Shown here piece by piece: positions 25,469-33,207 of a stretch of DNA of 57,985 nt. The notes under the pieces were generated by a model. That model did not search any database. It saw only the letters and a list, made by a program, of their open reading frames with translations, and was not told the origin of the DNA. Each line of letters opens with the position of its first letter. Positions within the stretch are counted from its first letter, which is position 1. The translations under genes were made by a program, and so were the position numbers. The stretch spans positions 1 to 57,985 of the forward strand of contig JAAELL010000577.1 in the NCBI GenBank assembly GCA_024226735.1. The letters are read 5' to 3'. The DNA is from a bacterium. GTDB lineage: Bacteria > Planctomycetota > UBA1135 > GCA-002686595.

Positions 25469-26749
25469 ATGAACACGAACTCCAGTATCCCCCTCCTGGC
25501 CACCACGCCCCTGCTCCTCGCCATCACCCCGTTCGCCGCCGCCCAAGGCGCCGACGACTGCAGCATGGCACAGCCCATCGCCGGGGTCGGGACCTACAGC
25601 TTCGACAACACGGCGGCGACGACCGATGGTTCGCCCGACACGTTGTGCGACGCCTTCGGGCAAGCCGACATCGAGAATGACGTCTGGTTCTCGTGGACCG
25701 CGGCGAGCACTGGTTTCCACGAGCTCGCCACGTGCGGGTCGGGAGTCGACACGAAGGTCGCGGTGTACGCGGGCTCGTGCACGGGCTTGATCCTGGGCTG
25801 CAACGACGACTGGTGCGGGGTGCAGACGCGCGTCGGCTGGGCCGCGCGCGACGGCGACACGTACCTGATCCGGATCGGCAACTTCCCGGGCGCGGCCGCG
25901 GGATCGGGGAGCTTCGACATCAGCGAGATCCCGATCATCGCAAACCCCACCAACGGCCACACCTACCAGTACGTGCCGGGCTACGGCGACTGGGATCGCG
26001 CGGACACCGTCGCGACACAAGCCGGCGGACATATCGCGACGATCGCCGACGCGGCCGAGGACACGTTCGTCTACGCGACCGTCGATGGGCAGCCGACGGG
26101 CAACGCTTGGCTCGGCGCGTTCCAGGACATGAATGACCCCGGCTACATGGAGCCGGGCGGCGGATGGGTCTGGGTAACCGGTGAGCCGTTCACGTACCAG
26201 AACTGGACCGCCGGCGAGCCCAACGACGGCGGAGGCGCCGAACACGTCCTCGGCTACTGGCCCGCCGAGAAGTGGAACGACTACAACGGCGGTGACCGCG
26301 CCGTGCGCGGCTTCGTCATCGAGTACGAGTCCGGCGACGTCGGCATGAGCTACTGCGGCCCCGCGATCCCGAACTCGACCGGCATGGCGGCCGTCATCTC
26401 GGCAACCGGCAGCCCGCTGGCCGCGGCGAACAACGTCACCCTCACCGCCGAGGACCTGCCGCCGGGTCAGTTCGGCTACTTCCTCGCCGGCCAGACCCAG
26501 GGCTTCTTCAACCCGCCCGGTAGCCAGGGGCTGATCTGCCTCACCGGCAACATCGGCCGCTACAACCAGATCGCGAACATCATTCAGGGTCCGATGGGCA
26601 GCATCGCGCTCGACCTGACGGCGATCCCGGTCAACCCGCCCGCGGCGGTCCAACCCGGCGAAACGTGGAACTTCCAGTGCTGGTTCCGCGACAACAACCC
26701 GACGCTGACGAGCAACTTCACCGACGGTCTGACGATACAGTTCCTGTAG
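25469..26749 (+). CDS. Secreted C-type lectin-like protein with shared C-terminal domain
   Basis: The 426-residue protein has a signal peptide (LLLAITPFAAAQG), a beta-sandwich of the pre-peptidase type (residues 30-150, ENDVWFSWTAASTG, TKVAVYAGSC) and a C-type lectin fold (about 155-290). The lectin part includes NGHTYQYVPG, NAWLGAFQDMND, and the WTAGEPNDGGGAEH motif that in canonical lectins binds calcium and sugar. The last 131 residues are the shared domain (YCGPAIPNSTG to GETWNFQCWFRDN and FL). It probably binds glycans at the cell surface. It begins a run of three genes with this domain. Confidence 0.85.
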   Translation: MNTNSSIPLLATTPLLLAITPFAAAQGADDCSMAQPIAGVGTYSFDNTAATTDGSPDTLCDAFGQADIENDVWFSWTAASTGFHELATCGSGVDTKVAVYAGSCTGLILGCNDDWCGVQTRVGWAARDGDTYLIRIGNFPGAAAGSGSFDISEIPIIANPTNGHTYQYVPGYGDWDRADTVATQAGGHIATIADAAEDTFVYATVDGQPTGNAWLGAFQDMNDPGYMEPGGGWVWVTGEPFTYQNWTAGEPNDGGGAEHVLGYWPAEKWNDYNGGDRAVRGFVIEYESGDVGMSYCGPAIPNSTGMAAVISATGSPLAAANNVTLTAEDLPPGQFGYFLAGQTQGFFNPPGSQGLICLTGNIGRYNQIANIIQGPMGSIALDLTAIPVNPPAAVQPGETWNFQCWFRDNNPTLTSNFTDGLTIQFL

Positions 26750-26760
26750 ACGACCCCCGT

Positions 26761-26811
26761 AAAACGACACTGCCCGCAAAACGACACTGCCCGCAAGACG
26801 ACACTGCCCAC
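26761..26811 (+). repeat. Three tandem 17-bp repeats
   Basis: The unit AAAACGACACTGCCCGC occurs at 26761-26777 and 26778-26794 without change, and at 26795-26811 with two substitutions. The array fills the gap between two secreted-protein genes, about 50 bp upstream of the second start. It has no spacers and only three copies, so it is not a CRISPR array. It could be a regulator-binding array or a replication-slippage product. Confidence 0.9.
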
Positions 26812-26858
26812 GAGCGCGCGCCGGAGCGCGCGCCCCCGAGGCGCCGAGGAGGAGATCC

Positions 26859-27785
26859 ATGGCACGTTCGTACCGCACGCATGCCTTCGTCGCGGGCGCG
26901 CTGATCAGCGCGCCCGCCGCCGTCGCCCAGACCAACCTCGCGCTCACGGGCACGGCCACCCAATCGTCGCTCGGCTTCGGCGGCGTCCCCGAGCGCGCGA
27001 TCGACGGCAACACCGACGGCACGTACAACAACGGCTCGGTGACGCATACCGCCGATCTCTCCGACAGCTGGTGGGAGGTCGACCTCGGCGGCACGTTCTC
27101 GATCGGCGAAGTCCGGCTGTACAACCGCTTGGACTGCTGCTGGCTCAGGCTCTCGAACTTCCGCGTCGCGGTGTTCGACGGAACGAACGAGGTCTTCGGT
27201 GAGGACTACTTCACAGCGGGCGGCAGCGTCGCACAGGGCGGGACGCTGAGCGTCTACCCCCCCGGGGGCGTCAGCGGGAACCGGATCCAGATCCGGATCC
27301 TCGGCATCAACAACGACTCGAACGGCTTCCTTTCGCTCGCGGAGGTCGAGGTCTACGACGGCCTGGTCGGCACCGCCTACTGCGGCCCCGCCTTTCCCAA
27401 CTCGGCCGGCCTCGCGGCCACGATCACGGCGCACGGAACGGCGGTCGCCGGCGGCAACCCGCTGAGCCTGCGCGCCAGCGACGTGCCTTCGGACCAGTTC
27501 GGGATCTTCATGGCGAGCCAAACCCAGGGCTTCACCAACCCCGTCGGCAGCACCGGCATCCTGTGCCTGGGCGGGACCATGGCGCTCTTCAGTGCGCCCG
27601 GACAGATCCAGAACTCGGGCGCCGCCGGCTCCTTCGAGCTCGACATCGACACGCAGGCCATCCCGATGAGCCCGCCCGTTCCGATCGCCGCGGGCGAGAC
27701 CTGGTACTTCCAGGCCTGGTACCGCGACAGGAACCCGACGGTGACCTCCAACTTCACCGACGGCGTGTCGATCGTCTTCCAGTGA
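26859..27785 (+). CDS. Secreted discoidin (F5/8 type C) protein with shared C-terminal domain
   Basis: The 308-residue protein has a signal peptide (AFVAGALISAPAAVAQ) followed by an F5/8 type C carbohydrate-binding module (residues 22-168: NLALTGTATQSSLGFGG, RAIDGNTDGTYNNGS, WWEVDLGGTFSIGEVRLYNR). The remainder is the shared domain (YCGPAFPNSAG, GETWYFQAWYRDR, IVFQ). The discoidin module usually binds sugars, so a surface glycan-binding role is likely. A GGAGGAG site precedes the ATG. It is the second of three adjacent genes of this kind. Confidence 0.87.
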   Translation: MARSYRTHAFVAGALISAPAAVAQTNLALTGTATQSSLGFGGVPERAIDGNTDGTYNNGSVTHTADLSDSWWEVDLGGTFSIGEVRLYNRLDCCWLRLSNFRVAVFDGTNEVFGEDYFTAGGSVAQGGTLSVYPPGGVSGNRIQIRILGINNDSNGFLSLAEVEVYDGLVGTAYCGPAFPNSAGLAATITAHGTAVAGGNPLSLRASDVPSDQFGIFMASQTQGFTNPVGSTGILCLGGTMALFSAPGQIQNSGAAGSFELDIDTQAIPMSPPVPIAAGETWYFQAWYRDRNPTVTSNFTDGVSIVFQ

Positions 27786-27814
27786 ACGGCAGAGGCCAAA
27801 CCAAAGGAGTCCTG

Positions 27815-28831
27815 ATGAAGTTCCTCGCAGCGCGGCGCAGCATGGCGACGGCCATCGGCAGCCTGGTCCTGGCCGCAAGCGCGACCGGGCAGAGCCAAAC
27901 CCTGGTGCTGTACGACCCCGTGGGCATGTACGACAGTTGCGCGACTGTCTTCCAACCGACGTCCGTCGCGACGAGCATCAGCGCGAGCCCGATCACGCAA
28001 GTCGGGCTCGGCTGCTGGTTCAACACGAACGTGTGGCCGCTCGGGCAGATCGGGACGTCCGTGGTCCTGGACCCGAACCAGTACACCACGTTCGATGTGG
28101 TCCCGAACTCCACGACGGTCCAGTACGAGACGCTCTCCTACTCGAAGCGCTCGTACGTCGGCGAGGGCCCTCGACAAGCCGCGGTGCGAACGAGCTTGGA
28201 CGGATTCGCCAGCGACGTGGCCTTGGTCACCGGCCTGGATCCCATGGGCTTCGAACAGATCCTGTTCGACATCAGCAGCCTGCCCAGCTCTTCCGGCTCG
28301 ATCACGTTCCGCATCTACTTCTTCGACGCCCCCGGAATGGGCGCCGACTGGGCAGACCTGGGAAGCTCCGCCGTCGGCGACACGGGGCTGATCCTGACGG
28401 GCAATGCCGGTGCCGGCCCGATCGGCAGCCCCTACTGCGGTCCCGCGATCCCGAACTCGACGGCGCAGCCCGGCCTGATCGAGGCCACGGGCAGCGTTCT
28501 GGTCGCGAACAACCTCGTGACGCTCACGGCGAGCCAGCTCCCCCCCGGCCAGTTCGGCTACTTCCTGGTCGGCCAAACCCAGGGCTTCTTCAACCCGCCG
28601 GGCTCGCAGGGGCTCATCTGCCTCACGGGCAACATCGGCCGCTACAACTCGGTCGCGAACATCATCCAGGGTCCGACGGGGAGCATCTCGATCGACCTCA
28701 CCGCGATTCCCGTGAACCCTCCGACCGCGGCGATGCCCGGCGAAACGTGGAACTTCCAGTGCTGGTACCGGGACCTGAATCCCACGCTGACCAACAATTT
28801 CACGGACGGCTTGACGATCACGTTCCAATGA
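27815..28831 (+). CDS. Secreted protein of unknown N-terminus with shared C-terminal domain
   Basis: AAAGGAG lies just upstream of the ATG at 27815, giving a 338-residue protein with a signal peptide (AIGSLVLAASATGQ). Residues 25-205 are a beta-rich region I do not recognise (TLVLYDPVGMYDSCATVF, SGSITFRIYFFDAPGMG). Residues 207-338 are the shared domain, which is strikingly similar in DNA and protein to that of the lectin-like gene at 25469, including TQGFFNPPGSQGLICLTGN and GETWNFQCWYRD. This indicates a recent domain duplication or gene conversion within the cluster. Confidence 0.8.
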   Translation: MKFLAARRSMATAIGSLVLAASATGQSQTLVLYDPVGMYDSCATVFQPTSVATSISASPITQVGLGCWFNTNVWPLGQIGTSVVLDPNQYTTFDVVPNSTTVQYETLSYSKRSYVGEGPRQAAVRTSLDGFASDVALVTGLDPMGFEQILFDISSLPSSSGSITFRIYFFDAPGMGADWADLGSSAVGDTGLILTGNAGAGPIGSPYCGPAIPNSTAQPGLIEATGSVLVANNLVTLTASQLPPGQFGYFLVGQTQGFFNPPGSQGLICLTGNIGRYNSVANIIQGPTGSISIDLTAIPVNPPTAAMPGETWNFQCWYRDLNPTLTNNFTDGLTITFQ

Positions 28832-28949
28832 CCCGCGAGCCAGGATTCCGCCTCCACAATCGAAACGAGACACTCGGGAGTCACGAACAGCACCGAATCG
28901 GGAAGCTCTGAGCCCCTGCCGAAATCCGGGCTAAACTACCGGCGCTGCC

Positions 28950-30341
28950 ATGGATTTCTCTTCCGCACTCATCCACCGGTCCGCCCATGAGTCGGTGCGC
29001 CGGATCCTCCTCGTCCAGCTGCGCGCTGCCCGATCGGCATCGAGCAGGCTCGCCAAACCCGGAGACGAGGAAGCCTTGCACGACTTCCGCACGTCCATCC
29101 GTCGCATGCGCGCGACGCTCGGGATCTGGGAAGACGTGCTCGACGGCGCGGTGCGCGAGAAGCACGTGCGCAGGCTCGCCGCGATCCAGCGTGCGACCGG
29201 CGCCGGCCGCGATGCGGAGGTCGCGCTCAAATGGCTGCGCGACCAGCCGGAGGCCGGGGACGCTGAGCCGACCGCGACGGCGGCTTTCGTCGCCCGACTC
29301 TCGAAGAGGCTGCGCAAGGCGCTGCGCGAGGCACGCAGGAACGTACGCCGGGACTTCGCGGCGCTCGAAGAGAAGCTCTCGGCACAGATCGCCACGTTCA
29401 CGACCGAGCTCGAGCCGGACGTGGGCGACGGTTTCGGAGCGGCCCTCGCTCCACGATTGCGCAAGGCGATGGGCAAGCTGGAGAAGCGCCTGTCGCGCAT
29501 CAGCGCGCTCGAGGACGAGGAGCGGTGTCACGCCGCCCGCATCGCCTGCAAGCGCTTGCGCTACCTCGTCGAGCCGATCGAGAACCACCAGCACGCGAGC
29601 GCGGTCGTGGCGAGCTGCAAGACGCTCCAGGACGTGCTCGGCGAGATCAACGACGCACACGTGCTCGACGCCCAGATCGCAGCCGACGACAAGAAGAGCG
29701 GCGGCGAGCTCGCTTCGAGCGCGATTGGCGCAGGCAACCGCGAGCGGCTCCGTCAGCTGTTCGCGACGCTCTTGGACCAGTGGCTCGGGGACGGATCCAG
29801 CGCCTTGTCGTCCAACGTCGAAGCCCTCGCTGCCAGCCTCGCTGCAAGCGCGGCCGAGGAAGAGATCGAGCGCAAGTACCTCTTGAGCCGCTTGCCGGAC
29901 TTCGGCGAGCTGCGCGCGGCCGGCGTCGAGGTCACGGCCCTCGAGATCGAGCAGGGCTGGCTGCCCGGCACCCGCCTCAACGAGCGCATCCGCCGCACCA
30001 GCGCACCGGGCGCCGCCGAGGAAGAGTCGAGCTGGTACCGCACGGTCAAGCTCGGCACGGGCATCCGCCGGGTCGAGATCGAGGAGCCCGCGACGCGCCA
30101 CGTGTTCGAAACGCTCTGGCCGCTGACGCTGGGCCGGCGTGTGCGCAAGACGCGCTACCGCGTCCGCGTCGGTGAGCTCTGCTGGGAGATCGACGAGTTC
30201 CGCGACCGGGACCTTCTGCTGGCGGAGGTCGAGCTCACGAACGTCGAAGAGCAGCCCGAGCTGCCCGCGTGGCTCGCCGGGTGCTGCAAGCGCGAAGTGA
30301 CGGGAGACGGAACGTACCAGAACCTCAACCTGGCGCGCTGA
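28950..30341 (+). CDS. CHAD-CYTH domain protein (reversed domain order)
   Basis: The 463-residue protein starts with a CHAD domain (residues 5-290; EEALHDFRTSIRRMRATL, ARIACKRLRYLVEP), an alpha-helical, histidine- and arginine-rich fold that binds polyphosphate. A CYTH domain follows (about 305-455), opening with the EXEXK-type motif EEIERKYLL and ending in EIDEFRDRDLLLAEVEL. CYTH enzymes act on triphosphates. In the well-known CYTH-CHAD proteins such as YgiF the CYTH domain comes first, so the order here is inverted. A role in polyphosphate or tripolyphosphate metabolism is likely. Confidence 0.85.
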   Translation: MDFSSALIHRSAHESVRRILLVQLRAARSASSRLAKPGDEEALHDFRTSIRRMRATLGIWEDVLDGAVREKHVRRLAAIQRATGAGRDAEVALKWLRDQPEAGDAEPTATAAFVARLSKRLRKALREARRNVRRDFAALEEKLSAQIATFTTELEPDVGDGFGAALAPRLRKAMGKLEKRLSRISALEDEERCHAARIACKRLRYLVEPIENHQHASAVVASCKTLQDVLGEINDAHVLDAQIAADDKKSGGELASSAIGAGNRERLRQLFATLLDQWLGDGSSALSSNVEALAASLAASAAEEEIERKYLLSRLPDFGELRAAGVEVTALEIEQGWLPGTRLNERIRRTSAPGAAEEESSWYRTVKLGTGIRRVEIEEPATRHVFETLWPLTLGRRVRKTRYRVRVGELCWEIDEFRDRDLLLAEVELTNVEEQPELPAWLAGCCKREVTGDGTYQNLNLAR

Positions 30342-30960
30342 CTTCGCGCCCGGCGCTCGACACGACCTCCCGCATGTGGTGCGCGATCCGCCACGCGTGG
30401 TGTGCCGCCCGCTCGATCGTGCGCAAGGCGTCCAGCTGCGCCAGCGCACCCTCGACGTCGATCTTTGCCGCCGCCGCTCTCGCGAGAATCGCCTCGCGCG
30501 CGGCATCCGAGCTCTGGTCGAGTTCCAGCCGGCCCGAGCGCAGAGGCTCCTCGCTCACTTCGACGGGACTCGACCGCAGCTCGCGCGCTAGTGGTGTGAT
30601 TCACTCTTGTGCGGCATTTTGGTCGGTGCGTACGCGTTCGCTGCAAGGCGCAGCGACGACGCGACTTCGCTGCAAGGCTCGGAGGAGGCGCAACGCAGCA
30701 GCGGGCGGGTACGGGCCGACCAAAATGCCGCACAAGAGTGACTCACACCACTAGAAGGCTGTCGGAGTAGCCGCGCCGTATTGCCTCGCACCGCCCGCGC
30801 GTCGTTCGCGAGCGCGGGGTCGGCGCGGACTTCGCTCCAGCGCTCTTCCTCGGCCATCCGATCGAGCCAGCGGTCGAGGTGGTCGAGCGCGTGCATCGCC
30901 CCCAGGAGCCTGCGGTGGGTCGGAGCGTCCCCGGTCGCGGGCGCCGCCGGGCACAAGGCG
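30325..30960 (-). pseudogene. Remnant of a Na/Pi-cotransporter-like C-terminus, split by a palindrome
   Basis: Two minus-strand coding pieces flank the palindrome at 30588-30754. The upstream piece reads LLGAMHALDHLDRWLDRMAEEE and the downstream piece AAAKIDVEGALAQLDALRTIERAAHHAWRIAHHM. Both resemble the cytoplasmic helical (PhoU-like) tail of Na/Pi symporters; that match is from memory. Removing exactly the 167-bp palindrome restores one frame across the junction (LLRQPS to RELRSS). The membrane part of the transporter is absent; upstream the fragment runs into the DsrE-like gene on the other strand. The last 17 bp overlap the CHAD-CYTH gene. Confidence 0.5.
30588..30754. repeat. 167-bp palindromic element with CTAGTGGTGTGA ends
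   Basis: The outer arms are 39 nt with one mismatch, starting CTAGTGGTGTGA on both strands and continuing TCACTCTTGTGCGGCATTTT; weaker pairing extends inward. The interior contains two copies of TTCGCTGCAAGGC. The ends match those of the 93-bp element at 4115-4207, so the two are members of one family with different interiors. It separates two pieces of one reading frame on the minus strand. Confidence 0.88.
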
Positions 30961-30968
30961 GTGTGGCT

Positions 30969-31416
30969 GTGAAGGGTGATGCAGACAAGGTGACGCTGAC
31001 CTTCTCGATCATGGACGGTCCGTACGAGCAGGCACGGACGGTCACGGTCTTGCGCTTGCTCGACGTCGCGGCACGCCGCGGGTACGACCTGCACGTCTTC
31101 GCCTACGAGGGCGCGGTCGGGTTGAGCTTCACGGCACAGAAGCCGCACCCGAACGCGGTCCACGGCCGCGACGCTGACGAGGAGGACCACCCGCTGCCGC
31201 ACCGCTGGATCGAAGCGCTCATGCACACCGCCCGCGCGAGCGGCGGCTCGCTCGACTGGATCAACTGCGGGCTCTGCGTCGATGGATGTCCTGCTGTGCG
31301 GCAACGCCGTGGGCTATGCGGTCGCCGGTCAGGACGCGTCGGGCCTCTCCGAGCAGGTGGCGCGTGCCGCCCTGCCCGGACTCCTCGCCGAGTACGAACG
31401 CCTCTGGCACTGGTAG
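30969..31416 (+). pseudogene. Broken DsrE-like gene with a foreign C-terminal frame
   Basis: From a GTG at 30969 the first ~100 codons look like a DsrE/YchN-type sulfur-relay-like protein (VTLTFSIMDGPYEQARTVTVLRLL, HPNAVHGRDADEEDHPLP, DWINCGLCVD). Coding then switches by one base at about 31283 to another frame reading MDVLLCGNAVGYAVAGQD and LPGLLAEYERLWHW up to TAG. In the first frame the sequence becomes Arg-rich and non-coding. Either a frameshift or a fusion of two gene fragments explains this; the second part does not look like a usual DsrE C-terminus. Confidence 0.55.
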
Positions 31417-31421
31417 GGCCG

Positions 31422-32072
31422 TCACGAGACGCGCCGGCCGCGCTCCAGGCGCAGCTCGTGCGTCGCCTCGATCGAGAGCGTACTCGCGTGGGTCGCGAGG
31501 ACCACGGCGCCACCGCCGGCGCGGAACGCCTCGAGCTCGGCCAGGACGAGCTCGGCACTCTCTGGGTCGAGGTTGCCCGTCGGCTCATCGGCCAGCACGA
31601 CGTCCGGCTCGCGCACGAGCGCGCGCGCCAGGGCGACGCGCTGGCGCTCGCCCGCCGAGAGCGCACTCGGCCGATGCTCGATCCGCTCGCCGAGTCCGAG
31701 CGCCTCGAGCCGCGCGCGCGCCGCCTCCGTCGAGCATCCCGCGAGCACGACGTTGTGGAGCGCGTCGAGGTAGGCGAGCAGATGCATGCCCTGGAAGACA
31801 AAGCCTGCCGACCGCGCCCGGTAGTCGTCTCGCGCGGACGCCGGCCCGGCGTACAGATCGCGCCCGCGGAACAGGACGGCCCCCTCCGAGGGCCGGCGCA
31901 TGCCACCCAGCGCCAGGAGCAGCGTCGTCTTCCCCGCCCCGCTCGGGCCGCGCACGACACACAACTCACCGGCGCCGACCGCACAGTCGACGCCGCCGAG
32001 CGCCTCGACCGCGTCACGCGCCCCGCGCAGCCGAACCGCGAGACCGCGCGCTTCGACGAGCACCTCACGCAT
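31422..32072 (-). CDS. ABC transporter ATP-binding protein (MacB/LolD type)
   Basis: The 216-residue ATPase has Walker A GPSGAGKTT, the signature LSAGERQRVALARAL and Walker B VVLADEPTGNLD, the last typical of MacB/LolD/FtsE subfamily ATPases. The start ATG overlaps the upstream permease gene by 8 bp, so the two are coupled. It would drive the FtsX-like permease encoded before it, in export or lipoprotein extraction rather than solute import. It is the last gene of a four-gene operon starting at 38518. Confidence 0.85.
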   Translation of the reverse strand: MREVLVEARGLAVRLRGARDAVEALGGVDCAVGAGELCVVRGPSGAGKTTLLLALGGMRRPSEGAVLFRGRDLYAGPASARDDYRARSAGFVFQGMHLLAYLDALHNVVLAGCSTEAARARLEALGLGERIEHRPSALSAGERQRVALARALVREPDVVLADEPTGNLDPESAELVLAELEAFRAGGGAVVLATHASTLSIEATHELRLERGRRVS

Positions 32073-33207
32073 CGCGCAAGACTTCCGCGGGATCCTGGGT
32101 CGCGGCGATCGCCGCCGGCACGAGACTCGCGGCGACGGCGAAGACCGGAGCCAGAACGAACGCGAAAGCGACGAGGTCGGACCCGACCGCCTCGGCTCCG
32201 GCCGCGAAGCGAAACACGTCCGGCACGACGCTGCGCGCGACGAGCGCCGCGACCGCCCAGCCGAGCGCCGCACCGCAGATGCCGAGCAAAGACGCGCGCG
32301 CCAGCACGATCGCCGCAACGCGCCAACGGCTGCGGCCCAAGGCGCGCAGCACGCCAATCTCGGCGCGCCGCTCGCGCACGTTGAGCATCGCGAGCGTCGC
32401 GATCCACAGCGCACAGAGCATGAGCACGATCGGCGTCGCCGTGCCGAGGTAGCGCTCGGCCGTGCGCCGCTGGCGGCGGCGCGAATCGGCGAGGCGCTCG
32501 CGGCGCACGACGCGCGTGCCCGGCAGAAGCGCCTCGATGGCCTCCGACAAGCGCTTCTGGGGGTCGATCTCGTCCGCGGCGCAGTGGCACTCGAGCGCCT
32601 GGATCTCACTGACGCGCCCCTCGAGCCCCAGGACGCGCTGCGCGTCGGCGAGGTCGAGGAAGACCTCGGCATCCTCGCGGCTGCCCTTCTCGGTCAGAAC
32701 GGCGGCGACGGTGAACGGCTCGCCAGCGAGCGACGCCGCGTCGCCCGCGGCCAGCCCGCGGTTTCGCGCGACCAAAGCCCCGAGGACCATCGTCCCGGGC
32801 TCGACGACACGGCCGTAGACCGGCTTCATGTGCCCCCCGCGCTTGAAGGTCTCGCCGGCGATGCCCGTCACGCGCACCGTCCCGGTCCCCCACTCGACGT
32901 CGCGCGAGAGGATCGGCACGAGGCGGTTGGCGACGTCCTGATCGGCGATGCGCTCGAGGTGCGCGGCGGGCAACGTCTCGGGCGCGAAGCCGTCGGTCCA
33001 GTAGCGCTCGAGCGCGACGTCCGAGGGCAGGATCACCAGGTTGAGGCCGGCGTCGCGCTGGATGCGGCGCGTGTCCGCCTCGCCGGCGCGCGCGAACACG
33101 ACGAAGAGCAGTACGAGGGCGACGGCCGCCGCGACCGCGACCGCAAACAGGAGCGCGGACAGCTTGCGGTGGCGCAGCTCGGCGAGCGCGAGCCCGAGAG
33201 CGTTCAA
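32065..33207 (-). CDS. FtsX/MacB-like ABC permease
   Basis: The 380-residue protein has the MacB layout: an N-terminal membrane helix (LLFAVAVAAAVALVLLFVVF), a periplasmic domain of about 200 residues, and three C-terminal helices with the FtsX signature (NVRERRAEIGVLRALG, AALGWAVAALVA). Mechanotransmission exporters of this type push substrates across the outer membrane or act on envelope proteins. Its start overlaps the stop of the preceding gene as ATGA. Confidence 0.83.
   Translation of the reverse strand: MNALGLALAELRHRKLSALLFAVAVAAAVALVLLFVVFARAGEADTRRIQRDAGLNLVILPSDVALERYWTDGFAPETLPAAHLERIADQDVANRLVPILSRDVEWGTGTVRVTGIAGETFKRGGHMKPVYGRVVEPGTMVLGALVARNRGLAAGDAASLAGEPFTVAAVLTEKGSREDAEVFLDLADAQRVLGLEGRVSEIQALECHCAADEIDPQKRLSEAIEALLPGTRVVRRERLADSRRRQRRTAERYLGTATPIVLMLCALWIATLAMLNVRERRAEIGVLRALGRSRWRVAAIVLARASLLGICGAALGWAVAALVARSVVPDVFRFAAGAEAVGSDLVAFAFVLAPVFAVAASLVPAAIAATQDPAEVLRDA

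Noticed and set aside
26761..26811. CRISPR array
   Set aside because: Three contiguous 17-bp units without spacers and no cas genes nearby.
25370..27124. A long open frame (over 580 codons) on the minus strand opposite the C-type lectin gene
   Set aside because: It is rich in Arg, Val, Asp and Gly with no domain or signal, exactly as expected for antisense of a high-GC gene; the plus-strand gene has a signal peptide, a lectin motif and the shared domain.
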